Shown here one piece after another: positions 18,274 to 26,246 of a stretch of 64,000 nucleotides of DNA. Under the pieces are notes generated by a model that saw nothing but the letters and a program-made list of their open reading frames with translations, did not search any database and was not told the DNA's origin. Positions within the stretch are counted from its first letter, which is position 1. Each line of letters starts with the position of its first letter. Origin of the DNA: an uncultured Muribaculaceae bacterium (GTDB lineage Bacteria > Bacteroidota > Bacteroidia > Bacteroidales > Muribaculaceae); NCBI GenBank assembly GCA_958436175.1, contig CAUBJF010000001.1, positions 248,001 through 312,000 on the forward strand. Direction: 5' to 3'. The position numbers and the translations under genes were made by a program.

Positions 18274-18727
18274 AACTGATAATGACGGTTTCTTTTTTGG
18301 ACCCTGCAAACCGTAGAAACCATTGACGGCATTGCATGGCGGAATTACTTTTGATTAATTGATAAGTATTATAGAGAAGAATTTATCCGAAGCAGTGCAA
18401 GGAGCCATGGCTGATGGACTCCCCCTTATTGTAGTATCAGTCGATTAATCAAGGTGATTAGATTTCGCGCAGTTAAATGCTTTTCACCAGGCAGCGCAAG
18501 ACAACATAAAGATGTCATAGACAAGGGTTCATTTAGATGAAGAATCTTTGTTTCTAATTTCCCACAAAGATATGTAAAATAAACAATAATACAATATTCA
18601 ATAAATCAAAAAATGTTGTCTGGAATGATAAATAATTATCAAGAAATCCAACTAAAAAAACTCAATACTTCAAGGCCCCCTTTACAAAAAACGCCAAAGT
18701 GAGCTTAATAAGAAAATAATGAAATAA
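18274..18727. other. 454-base divergent gap upstream of the surface protein gene
   Basis: No gene seen. It holds the presumed long 5' leader of the surface protein (minus strand). A pair of complementary 9-mers, TTGATTAAT at 18351-18359 and ATTAATCAA at 18444-18452, could close an RNA structure, but the motif is AT-rich and partly self-complementary. The part beyond 18572 is AT-rich. Confidence 0.5.
18565..18572 (-). promoter_or_regulatory. Possible -7 box for the surface protein gene
   Basis: TATCTTTG on the minus strand matches TAnnTTTG. The upstream -33 element is weak (ATTG-like near 18592-18595). If used, the mRNA leader would be roughly 290 bases. Confidence 0.35.
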
Positions 18728-18759
18728 TTTGGCCAGTCGAGAAAAAGGTTATAACTTTG
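18728..18759 (+). promoter_or_regulatory. Promoter of the methionine attenuator/metYX-hom operon
   Basis: TTTG (18728-18731), 20 bases, TAACTTTG (18752-18759): full match to the Bacteroidetes -33/-7 consensus. Transcription would begin near 18764-18767, which puts the first ATG (18762) at or before the start site and makes the in-frame ATG at 18780 the likely leader start. Confidence 0.75.
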
Positions 18760-18779
18760 CGATGTCAAAACTCGGAAAA

Positions 18780-18884
18780 ATGTCAAAAAGCTCATTAAAT
18801 AGCATCTCCACGAAGGTCATGTCGATCGACATGATGATGGGTATGATGTGCATGTGCAAACGACTGAGCCGGGTGCATCGATAA
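18780..18884 (+). CDS. Met/Cys-rich leader peptide of a transcription attenuator
   Basis: A 34-codon frame ending TAA at 18882-18884, preceded by an A-rich translation start region. The peptide contains MSIDMMMGMMCMCKR (residues 14-28): seven Met in twelve residues, with Cys at 24 and 26. An alternative in-frame ATG at 18762 would add six residues but lies at the predicted transcript start. The frame sits between a consensus promoter and an intrinsic terminator directly upstream of metY-metX-hom, and its last codons overlap a segment complementary to the terminator. This is the layout of ribosome-mediated attenuation, with Met (and perhaps Cys) codons as the sensor. I infer it is translated; there is no direct evidence. 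Confidence 0.8.
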   Translation: MSKSSLNSISTKVMSIDMMMGMMCMCKRLSRVHR

Positions 18885-18922
18885 CGCATATTCATAATTC
18901 ATCAAATAACGCGACCGGCTCA
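18865..18922 (+). promoter_or_regulatory. Predicted antiterminator pairing
   Basis: TGAGCCGG (18865-18872), inside leader codons 29-31, is perfectly complementary to CCGGCTCA (18915-18922), the upstream arm of the terminator. The pairing extends past one mismatch with T-G, G-C and C-G pairs to 18876/18911. It begins ten bases after the last Met codon (18852-18854) and ends six bases before the stop codon. A ribosome stalled on Met codons would leave it free, whereas one finishing at the stop would cover it. Confidence 0.72.
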
Positions 18923-18946
18923 CAAAAATGAGCCGGTCGCTTTTTT
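18911..18946 (+). terminator. Attenuator terminator upstream of metY
   Basis: GCGACCGGCTCA (18911-18922), a six-base loop, TGAGCCGGTCGC (18929-18940), then six T. A perfect 12-base GC-rich stem and U-tract make this a strong intrinsic terminator. It ends only about ten bases before the metY ATG, on the same strand and downstream of the promoter, so it must be conditional for metY to be expressed. Confidence 0.88.
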
Positions 18947-18956
18947 ATTTTTCTAC

Positions 18957-20240
18957 ATGGACTACAGCAAACTCAAATTCGAAACACGACAGATTCACGC
19001 AGGGCTCGACAAGACAGACAAGACCGGCTCACGAGGCATTGCCATATACCCGACAGCGGCCTATCGATTCAAGACATGCGACTACGCCGCCTCTCTTTTC
19101 GAGCTTTCGGAGCCGGGCAATATATACACACGCCTGCAAAACCCGACAACATCGGCCTATGAAGAGCGCGTAGCAGCTCTTTATGGCGGTGTCGGAGCTC
19201 TTGGCGTTTCATCCGGCATGGCGGCGACACTTATCGCAATCACATCGCTTGCACAGGCCGGCGACAATGTTGTCGCGTCCCCCTATCTCTATGGAGGAAC
19301 ATACAATCTCTTCCGCCATACCCTTCCAAAGCTTGGTATCGAGATACGTATCGCCGAGGCTCCGACAGCAGAAGCCTTCAAAGCCTGTATCGACGAGCGG
19401 ACAAGAGCCATATTCGTCGAAAGTATGGGGAACCCGACTTGCTACGTTGTCGATCTCGAACCGATCGGCAAACTCGCAGCAGAAAAGAAAGTGCCGTTTA
19501 TCGTCGACAATACCTTCGGAGCCGGAGGATATCTCTGCAATCCCTTCGGCTGGGGCGCAAACATAGTAGTCGAGAGTGCCACAAAATGGATAAACGGACA
19601 CGGCACTGCTATGGGCGGCGTGATCGTCGACGGCGGCAACTTCGACTGGAGCTGCGGCAAATTCCCGGCAATCGACGGCCCTTCGGAAGGCTACCATGGA
19701 CTCAACCTGTACGAGACTTTCGGTAAAGCCGCTTTCATCGTTAAATGCCGTGTCGACGGTCTGCGAGACTTCGGCACATGCCCATCCGCTTTCGACAGTT
19801 ATCTCATGGCTATCGGTCTCGAAACACTGGCTCTTCGCGTCCGCCACGAAGTGGAATCCACACGCCGTCTCGCGGAATATCTACGCAATCATCCTAAGGT
19901 AAAGAAAGTGAGCTACGTAGGCTTCGAAGACCATCCCGGATATGCCAACGCACAAAAATATTTCCGCTTCGGGGCATCGGCCGTGCTGAATGTCGAGCTC
20001 GTCGGCACAGTAGAGAGCACAGTCCGATTCGTCGAGGCACTCCAGCTTGCCGCCCATATGACGATGATAGGCGATTCGATAACAGTCGTGACCCATCCGG
20101 CATCCACAACCCACAAACAGCTCAGCGAAACAGATCTCGAGAAGGCAGGCGTCACACCTACTCTGCTGCGCATATCGCTCGGTCTCGAGGATGTAGAAGA
20201 TATAATAGCCGATTTCGAACAAGCATTCAGGACGATCTGA
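18957..20240 (+). CDS. metY: O-acetylhomoserine sulfhydrylase (MetY)
   Basis: 427 residues, PLP enzyme of the Cys/Met metabolism family. Landmarks: SRGIAIYPTAAYRF, YTRLQNPTTSAYEER, SSGMAATL (phosphate site), VDNTF (Asp184, pyridine nitrogen) and VESATKWINGHG (Lys210, Schiff base). It joins O-acetylhomoserine with sulfide to give homocysteine, with acetate released. Length and the RLQNPT motif fit MetY rather than cystathionine gamma-synthase (about 380 residues). It is first in metY-metX-hom, behind the Met-rich leader and attenuator. Its stop overlaps the metX start by one base. Confidence 0.93.
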   Translation: MDYSKLKFETRQIHAGLDKTDKTGSRGIAIYPTAAYRFKTCDYAASLFELSEPGNIYTRLQNPTTSAYEERVAALYGGVGALGVSSGMAATLIAITSLAQAGDNVVASPYLYGGTYNLFRHTLPKLGIEIRIAEAPTAEAFKACIDERTRAIFVESMGNPTCYVVDLEPIGKLAAEKKVPFIVDNTFGAGGYLCNPFGWGANIVVESATKWINGHGTAMGGVIVDGGNFDWSCGKFPAIDGPSEGYHGLNLYETFGKAAFIVKCRVDGLRDFGTCPSAFDSYLMAIGLETLALRVRHEVESTRRLAEYLRNHPKVKKVSYVGFEDHPGYANAQKYFRFGASAVLNVELVGTVESTVRFVEALQLAAHMTMIGDSITVVTHPASTTHKQLSETDLEKAGVTPTLLRISLGLEDVEDIIADFEQAFRTI

Positions 20241-21265
20241 TGTCTGCACCGCATATCGTACATTTCGACGAGCCCTTTCCCCTTGAAAGCGGCTCGGTTC
20301 TCAAAAGTCTCGACATAGCATATCACAGCTATGGGAAACTCAACGAGAGTTGTGAGAACGTAATCTGGGTATGTCACGCACTGACAGCCAACAGCGATGT
20401 TGCCGACTGGTGGCCTCATACTGTCGAGAGTGGCTGTTTCCTCGACCCGGACAAGAATTTCATAGTGTGCGCCAATATTTTAGGCTCATGTTACGGCACT
20501 ACGGGTCCACTGTCGACGAATCCCGAAACAGGAGAGCCCTATTACGGCTCTTTCCCACGCCTTACCATGCGCGATATTGTCAAAGCCCATCGTCTTCTGG
20601 CCAAGCGTCTCGGTTTAGGAAAGATATCGGTCCTTGTCGGTAGTTCCGTAGGAGGTTTTCAAGCCCTCGAATGGGCTGTCGAAGAACCGGAACGCTTCGA
20701 ACGGCTCGTCCTCATTGCTACAGATGCCAAAGCTTCTCCATGGGCTATAGCAATCGACGAGACCCAGAGAATGGCGATAAAAGCCGACAAGACCTACGGA
20801 GAAAGACGGCCCGATGCCGGACGCGACGGTTTGGCTGCTGCCCGTGCGATAGGTTTGCTGACCTATCGCGGACCTCGAGGCTACAATGCCACCCAACAGG
20901 ATAAGCCCGATATCGCTCCCCTGGCCGACAATCGTCGACCCGTGACATATCAGCGCTATCAGGGCGAGAAGTTATGCCGACGATTCAATGCATATTCCTA
21001 TATTTCTATTCTGGACTCTTTCGATACTCACGATGTCGGCTACGGACGCGGAGGTGTTCTTCAGGCACTTCAGAGAATTACAGCCGATACTATCGTAATA
21101 GGTATCAGCACTGATATTATATTCACACCTCGCGAGCTCCGGGAACTGGCAGGAATGATACCATTTGCCGACTATCACGAGATAGACTCAGGTTTCGGGC
21201 ATGACGGCTTTCTCGTGGAGCATGAGAAACTCAATGCCATAATAAGCAAATTCTTATATAGATAA
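20240..21265 (+). CDS. metX: Homoserine O-acetyltransferase (MetX)
   Basis: 341 residues, alpha/beta hydrolase fold. Nucleophile elbow GSSVGG (Ser136); SCYGTTGPLSTNPETG is a MetX substrate-loop motif; an Asp in GISTDIIFTPREL and the His in SGFGHDGFLVEHE complete the triad. It makes O-acetylhomoserine from homoserine and acetyl-CoA (some family members use succinyl-CoA), the substrate of the MetY encoded just upstream. Start overlaps the metY stop (TGATG). Confidence 0.92.
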   Translation: MSAPHIVHFDEPFPLESGSVLKSLDIAYHSYGKLNESCENVIWVCHALTANSDVADWWPHTVESGCFLDPDKNFIVCANILGSCYGTTGPLSTNPETGEPYYGSFPRLTMRDIVKAHRLLAKRLGLGKISVLVGSSVGGFQALEWAVEEPERFERLVLIATDAKASPWAIAIDETQRMAIKADKTYGERRPDAGRDGLAAARAIGLLTYRGPRGYNATQQDKPDIAPLADNRRPVTYQRYQGEKLCRRFNAYSYISILDSFDTHDVGYGRGGVLQALQRITADTIVIGISTDIIFTPRELRELAGMIPFADYHEIDSGFGHDGFLVEHEKLNAIISKFLYR

Positions 21266-21269
21266 GCCA

Positions 21270-22478
21270 ATGGATACAATAAAGATAGGTCTTTTCGGGC
21301 TGGGTGTCGTGGGACAAGGCATCTACAGCATCATCGGCAAAGCAAAAAACGCCCACTCCGTAATATCCCGTATATGCGTCCGCGATCTAAGTAAGCCCAG
21401 GAAGGTCGTTGTTCCTCCCGAACTGCTGACAGACAATCCCGACGATATTCTCGAAAACGATGATATCGACCTCATTGTTGAAGTCATCGACAACGCAGAG
21501 GCTTCTTATAAAATTGTCAGCAAAGCCCTCAGGCGCGGTATCCCTGTCGTGTCCGGCAACAAAGCCATGATAGCGCGTCATCTTCCCGAACTGATAGAAC
21601 TGCAACGCAAGCACAATGTCGCTATGCTGTACGACGCTTCGTCGTGCGGTTCAATTCCGGTGATACGTAATCTTGAAGAATACTACGACAACGACCTACT
21701 CCTCGAGGTCAAAGGCATACTCAACGGCTCGTCGAATTATATACTCTCGCAGGTCTTTGACCATAACGTGAGCTACTCGAACGCGCTCCGGCATGCTCAG
21801 AAGCTCGGCTTTGCCGAAGCAGACCCATCGTTTGATGTCAACGGTTTAGATGCTCTCTTCAAGCTCGTAATCATCACTGTTCATGCTATCGGAGTATATG
21901 TCGAGCCGGATCGTGTTTTCACTTACGGTATTAGCACCCTAAACGATTTCGACATCCGTTTCGCACGCGAGAAAGGTTTCAAAATAAAGCTCGTCGCTCA
22001 GGTAGTCAAAGTGACCGACACCGAGTTCACCCTCTTCGTCATGCCGGAGTTTATCGCTCCCTCGAAATACATCTACAGCGTCGACGACGAATACAACGGA
22101 GTCGTGATACGGGGAGAGTGTTACGACCGCCAGTTCATGTTCGGCAAAGGAGCCGGCAGCCTTCCTACGGCATCGTCGATACTCAGCGACGTTATGGCAC
22201 GTCGGCACGACTACCGCTATGAATACAAGAAGATGTCCTATCTCGACCTTCCGGTCTACTCGACGGACATAATTCTCAAAGTCTATCTGAGATATAAAGA
22301 TAAATCGGTCGTAGAAACCTTGAAATTCGACACTATCGAGACACGTTATTCCTCTACGGATGCCAACTATGTCATCGGCGAGATATCGCTCCGTCACCTC
22401 ATCGAGGCCCGGAAGCTGTTGGACCGTACCGATGTTTTTCTCTGCAATATACCCCGATTCTTCATCGACAGAGACTGA
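21270..22478 (+). CDS. hom: Homoserine dehydrogenase
   Basis: 402 residues. N-terminal Rossmann motif GLFGLGVVGQGIY; substrate and catalytic signature KGILNGSSNYILSQ followed by AQKLGFAEADPSFDVNGLDA. It reduces aspartate semialdehyde to homoserine, supplying MetX. It is separated from metX by four bases, so the operon encodes three consecutive steps: aspartate semialdehyde to homoserine, O-acetylhomoserine and homocysteine. No aspartokinase domain is fused, and the C-terminal ~70 residues do not look like a classic ACT domain. Confidence 0.92.
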   Translation: MDTIKIGLFGLGVVGQGIYSIIGKAKNAHSVISRICVRDLSKPRKVVVPPELLTDNPDDILENDDIDLIVEVIDNAEASYKIVSKALRRGIPVVSGNKAMIARHLPELIELQRKHNVAMLYDASSCGSIPVIRNLEEYYDNDLLLEVKGILNGSSNYILSQVFDHNVSYSNALRHAQKLGFAEADPSFDVNGLDALFKLVIITVHAIGVYVEPDRVFTYGISTLNDFDIRFAREKGFKIKLVAQVVKVTDTEFTLFVMPEFIAPSKYIYSVDDEYNGVVIRGECYDRQFMFGKGAGSLPTASSILSDVMARRHDYRYEYKKMSYLDLPVYSTDIILKVYLRYKDKSVVETLKFDTIETRYSSTDANYVIGEISLRHLIEARKLLDRTDVFLCNIPRFFIDRD

Positions 22479-22512
22479 TACATCATCCTCAAGGACGAAA
22501 AGCCAGAAAAGA

Positions 22513-22541
22513 AAAGCCCGGCGTGTCGAACGTCGGGCTTT
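22513..22541. terminator. Bidirectional terminator between hom and tonB
   Basis: AAAGCCCGGCG (22513-22523) pairs with CGTCGGGCTTT (22531-22541), one G-U, seven-base loop. T-rich sequence follows on the minus strand (TTTTCTTTTC) and a weaker tract on the plus strand, fitting the convergent genes on each side. Confidence 0.75.
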
Positions 22542-22572
22542 CCGATAGTTTTATGGAATTCAAAAGCGAATT

Positions 22573-23424
22573 TTACTGGAGCTTGAAGGTTACAGGCAGA
22601 GTGTAAGTAACCTTAACAGGCTGGCCGTTGTTACGACCGGGCACCCATTTGGGCATGGCCTTTACAACACGTACGGCTTCCTTATCGAGAGCAGGGTGAC
22701 GCTGACGGACTACACGTACATTGTTGATAGAACCATCCTTACCTACGACGAACTCAACAACTACACGACCCTGGACGCCTTCTTCGGCTGCTGCGGGAGG
22801 ATATACGATGTTGGCACCAAGCCATTCATACATGGCTTTTTCGCCGCCGGGGAACTGGGGTTTCTGTTCAACCATTGCGATGCTGACGGGTTCTTCGTCT
22901 TCAACCTTGGGAGCGGCGATAACCTCTTCCTTGATGATGACTTTGTTAAGGTCGTTGGTACCTTCGGTAACGTCTACAGAACCGATGGCGGCCTCATTTT
23001 CTTTCACCTCTTCAACATTCTTAACCTGCTTGTCTTCTTCGAGTTTGTCGTCCTCGACGATGAGAAGGTCGGTTACCTGCTGCTGGTTGGCAACTTCTTC
23101 AGGAGCAATGATTTCTTCGGGTTCCGGGAGCTGGAACTGCTCTTCCTCGATTTCTTCTTCTTCAGGTTCCTCAGTGTCAAGGACAGCGAGCTCCTGAACT
23201 GTGCTGACTGCAACCTGGTCTTCTTCGGGTTTCGAGAACACACCGGTTACTGAGAGAATAAGGAGGACGAGTATGATAGCTACAGCTATGAGTACCGATA
23301 CTACGGCTTTTGTGTGGCGGGCAGGAGATGTCTCACGGAGCTTGTATGCGCCGTACTCCTTGTTTTTACCTTCGAAAACTAAGTCGCGCCACTCTTTTGA
23401 GGTAAGATCTACGTCTTTTGCCAT
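22573..23424 (-). CDS. tonB: TonB energy transducer
   Basis: 283 residues. A cytoplasmic N-terminus (EWRDLVFEGKNKEYGAYKLRE), one membrane helix (residues ~40-62), a long acidic Glu/Pro-rich periplasmic linker (TEEPEEEEIEEEQFQLPEP) and a C-terminal TonB domain (QGRVVVEFVVGKDGSINNV, KWVPGRNNGQPVKVTYTLPV). The linker is acidic, unlike the Pro/Lys linker of E. coli TonB. It couples the ExbB/ExbD motor, encoded immediately upstream, to outer-membrane receptors. Last gene of the operon. Confidence 0.92.
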   Translation of the reverse strand: MAKDVDLTSKEWRDLVFEGKNKEYGAYKLRETSPARHTKAVVSVLIAVAIILVLLILSVTGVFSKPEEDQVAVSTVQELAVLDTEEPEEEEIEEEQFQLPEPEEIIAPEEVANQQQVTDLLIVEDDKLEEDKQVKNVEEVKENEAAIGSVDVTEGTNDLNKVIIKEEVIAAPKVEDEEPVSIAMVEQKPQFPGGEKAMYEWLGANIVYPPAAAEEGVQGRVVVEFVVGKDGSINNVRVVRQRHPALDKEAVRVVKAMPKWVPGRNNGQPVKVTYTLPVTFKLQ

Positions 23425-23438
23425 TTTCTTTCAGCTGT

Positions 23439-24224
23439 TTAAGGGTTAGGAGTAGATGCTTCACCGGCGCTTGTGGCTTTGGTAGCCTGTGCGCGAACAG
23501 TGGGTCGAATTATAGTCTCGTTGTTAGCCTGCTCGTAGTGACGTAGCAAGAGGGTGTCGGTATGGGTCGGAAGCTCGATGCTGTAACGGGAGATCTGGTT
23601 GATGTTCATCTCGTCGATAGCATTGATAAGACCTTCGTATGTGGTGTTGGGACCGGGTTTGATCACAACTACAGGACGAGTCTTGAGGGAGTCGGCAGCA
23701 TTCTGCTTAGCAAGCTTGTCGAATTCTTCCTTTGTGATTTCCTTGTTTTTCCACTGCTCTTTGAGCTTCACGTACTGTTCCATAACTTCCTTGTTCTTGC
23801 CACGAAGGATCTTACGGATACCCTGAGGTTCATGGTTCATGTTACCGATGAACTGTTCCTTCTGGAGGTATTTGTTTGTCGAGAAGGTTGTGTCGGCGAT
23901 ACCTTCATAATAGTAGATGTTATGAACGGTCTTGCCGGTCTCGGGGTTTACAGCGGGCTTGTCACCGTTGTATTCGGTGTCAAGGATGAGGGTAACGGCT
24001 TCTGACTGCTTGGCCTGGCTCTGCTGTTCCTTCTTGACATCCTCGTTGGTAGGGAGGACAATCTGGAGGGTCTGCGATTTGATCATCGTAGTACAGAGCA
24101 TGAAGAAGGTGATCAGAAGCATGTTCATATCCACCATGGGCGTAAAGTCCACATGGATGTGCATCTTTTTCTGGGCGCCTTTCTTTTTCTTGCCGTCGCC
24201 GCCGGATGTATCTATTTGTGCCAT
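23439..24224 (-). CDS. exbD: ExbD/TolR-family biopolymer transport protein (second copy)
   Basis: 261 residues. N-terminal HVDFTPMVDMNMLLITFFML carries the membrane-embedded Asp of ExbD/TolR proteins. The periplasmic part is unusually long for the family (E. coli ExbD has 141 residues) and ends in a recognisable ExbD core (RPVVVIKPGPNTTYEGLINA). It lies 12 bases after the first ExbD and 14 before tonB. Two ExbD paralogues in one motor suggest a heteromeric stator plug. Confidence 0.88.
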   Translation of the reverse strand: MAQIDTSGGDGKKKKGAQKKMHIHVDFTPMVDMNMLLITFFMLCTTMIKSQTLQIVLPTNEDVKKEQQSQAKQSEAVTLILDTEYNGDKPAVNPETGKTVHNIYYYEGIADTTFSTNKYLQKEQFIGNMNHEPQGIRKILRGKNKEVMEQYVKLKEQWKNKEITKEEFDKLAKQNAADSLKTRPVVVIKPGPNTTYEGLINAIDEMNINQISRYSIELPTHTDTLLLRHYEQANNETIIRPTVRAQATKATSAGEASTPNP

Positions 24225-24236
24225 TGTGTCTTTACT

Positions 24237-25049
24237 TTATTGAGTGGGTTCATCTTCAGATTTGAGGGCAGTCATGAGGCTGAACTTGTTGAGCTTCATG
24301 GTCTGAAGGTTGTCGAATACCATCTGGACGGTGGTAAACGGAGTGTCCTTGTCGGCTTTGACTGCGATACCCTGTCCTTTACGCATAAGGGCTGTGTAAA
24401 GGTTAGAGAGCTGCGAACGCTCCTCGGCAGAGAGGCCTTCGCCCTGTTCGTTGTTGATGCGCTGGGCCACGTTGTAGATGGCCTTAAGCCAAACCTGGAA
24501 GTCGTTAAGCTTGCCATCGCGGTTTTTGTTGCCGTCGATAGGAATTCCGACTTTCGGATTTGTCATATCGCCCATAAACTTGTCGCGCTCGGTGATAGAC
24601 ATCGAGAGGACTTCGGGAAGTTCGGAGAAGGGCACACCAATCATATTGGTAGAACGGAACTCCGACTTCTGCTGGTCCGAAAGAGTGATGCGGTTGTTCT
24701 TGTGCTGTTCGTTGTAGATGGAGAGTGCTTCATCGAGCATCATCCCGCGGATTTTTTCGCTGGAAAGCGTCGAGTCTGCATCGCCGGTAAACGAGATGAA
24801 GAGTTTACCTTCAGCAATCGAAGGATCCTCGAGCTTGCCGGACTTGTCGGCAGATGAAACGAGGACAGTGACCAGGTTGTTCATCGGCACCTTTTCTTCC
24901 GATACGGAGGAGGGGGTGTAGACGATGGTCGGTTCCTTCTGGAGGAAGGTAGAAGTCAACATGAAGAAAGTAAGCAAAAGAACAGTCACGTCACTCATCG
25001 CGGTCATGTCGATGAGGGTACTTTTCTTTTTAATTTTTACTTTTCCCAT
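24237..25049 (-). CDS. exbD: ExbD/TolR-family biopolymer transport protein (first copy)
   Basis: 270 residues. STLIDMTAMSDVTVLLLTFFML holds the motif Asp in the single N-terminal helix. A long periplasmic region follows and ends with a core (GIAVKADKDTPFTTVQMVFDNL). It differs strongly from the second copy outside the membrane helix, so the two are old paralogues rather than a recent duplication. With ExbB it forms the proton-driven motor for TonB. Confidence 0.87.
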   Translation of the reverse strand: MGKVKIKKKSTLIDMTAMSDVTVLLLTFFMLTSTFLQKEPTIVYTPSSVSEEKVPMNNLVTVLVSSADKSGKLEDPSIAEGKLFISFTGDADSTLSSEKIRGMMLDEALSIYNEQHKNNRITLSDQQKSEFRSTNMIGVPFSELPEVLSMSITERDKFMGDMTNPKVGIPIDGNKNRDGKLNDFQVWLKAIYNVAQRINNEQGEGLSAEERSQLSNLYTALMRKGQGIAVKADKDTPFTTVQMVFDNLQTMKLNKFSLMTALKSEDEPTQ

Positions 25050-25100
25050 ATTTACCTGTTTTAGTGGGTTTTAGTTGACTATTAACGGATAAATGAGGGA

Positions 25101-25910
25101 TTAGTGTGTAGCGGCAAAAGTCTGCACGATGGAGAAACCGATTTCGTCGATAGCGTATGTGAGGTTATCGATCTTGTTGGTGTAGTAGTTGTAGAAGATT
25201 ACGGCAAACGCACCGGTTGCGATACCGAAGGCGGTGTTGATAAGGGCCTCAGAAATACCGGTCGAAAGTTCGGTGGAGTCAGGAGCACCGGACTGCGAAA
25301 GAGCCTGGAACGATTTGATCATACCCATTACAGTACCGAGAAGACCGACGAGAGTACCGAGGGTTGTCATGGTAGCAAGGATGGGGAGATTCTGCTGAAG
25401 GGTAGGCATTTCGAGAGCGGTAGCTTCTTCAACCTGCTTCTGGAGAGTAGCGATCTTCTGTTCCTTGGAAAGAACGGTGTTCTTGTCCATTTCTTCGTAA
25501 CGGATGAGAGCGGAGTCAACGACAGCGGCTACAGTACCACGCTGCTTTGTGCAGAGAGCGCGTGCACCGGCGATATCACCTTTTTCGAGGGATGCCTTTA
25601 CGGCAGCGACGAACTTGGCAGTGTTACCTTTGCCGGCAGCGGCGTTGAGGGCAATCCAGCGTTCAACGGCAAGTACGATTACAGTGAGGAAGAGGGTCTG
25701 GAGTACAGGTACGATGAAACCACCTTTATAGATGGTACCCCAAAGATTCTGGGGATGTCCGTCTTCGTCGAAGTGCATGTCGTTACCGAACCAGAAAATG
25801 AAGAGGCTGACAGCGATGATTGCGCAAATCACGATGACCCATGCGGCATTCTTGATACCGGGGGCGTTGCTTTTGGGCTTAGCCTGAGCTTTTGGCTTTT
25901 GAGCTTCCAT
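25101..25910 (-). CDS. exbB: ExbB/MotA/TolQ proton channel protein
   Basis: 269 residues. Three membrane helices (about residues 22-44, 67-90 and 170-200 plus a final hydrophobic stretch), with the TolQ/ExbB signature LPILATMTTLGTLVGLLGTV and INTAFGIATGAFAVIFYNYY. Stator channel for the TonB system, first gene of exbB-exbD-exbD-tonB. Behind a consensus promoter about 190 bases upstream. Confidence 0.92.
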   Translation of the reverse strand: MEAQKPKAQAKPKSNAPGIKNAAWVIVICAIIAVSLFIFWFGNDMHFDEDGHPQNLWGTIYKGGFIVPVLQTLFLTVIVLAVERWIALNAAAGKGNTAKFVAAVKASLEKGDIAGARALCTKQRGTVAAVVDSALIRYEEMDKNTVLSKEQKIATLQKQVEEATALEMPTLQQNLPILATMTTLGTLVGLLGTVMGMIKSFQALSQSGAPDSTELSTGISEALINTAFGIATGAFAVIFYNYYTNKIDNLTYAIDEIGFSIVQTFAATH

Positions 25911-26099
25911 AGTTTTTTGATGTGTACTGAAATTAAATTGATGATATTAATTAAGATTCGTTTGTGCTGTATGTTTATGCGACGGTCACATGGTTATACC
26001 ATCTACCGTCAGTCGGTTTGTATGATTGATTCGTTAGTTTATGGTATCAGTTTCAAGTTAAGCCAATATCTGGGTTTCCATGTATTTGAAACCGTATCG

Positions 26100-26130
26100 C
26101 AAATTTAAGAACTTGTTTTTATCCTACAAA
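26100..26130 (-). promoter_or_regulatory. Promoter of the exbB-exbD-exbD-tonB operon
   Basis: On the minus strand TTTG (26130-26127), 19 bases, TAAATTTG (26107-26100): exact match to the Bacteroidetes consensus. The leader to the exbB ATG is about 180 bases. The rest of the 336-base gap 25911-26246 has no gene; near the glycosyltransferase stop a weak hairpin (CGTTAAT/ATTAGCG, 26239-26211) may end that upstream unit. Confidence 0.72.
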
Positions 26131-26246
26131 ATATTTGTCTCTGTTTTTTCCAAGCAGGGGCTATACTTAATAGATTTTAGTTTTCATGGGATTGCTTTTG
26201 GGTTAAGAAACGCTAATTTTTACAAACAAACGATTAACGCCCTACC

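Noticed and set aside
18351..18452. Inverted 9-mers TTGATTAAT/ATTAATCAA as an operator or riboswitch stem
   Set aside because: AT-only core that is partly self-complementary, so chance pairing is likely; noted only as part of the gap description.
18780..18884. Met-rich frame as a functional copper-binding small protein
   Set aside because: Position between promoter and terminator of a methionine operon and overlap with the antiterminator fit a leader peptide better; no signal peptide or CxxC-type site.
18765..18956. SAM riboswitch upstream of metY
   Set aside because: The transcript before metY is taken up by the leader frame and the antiterminator/terminator segments; no multi-helix core or conserved SAM-I/II-like motif was recognised.
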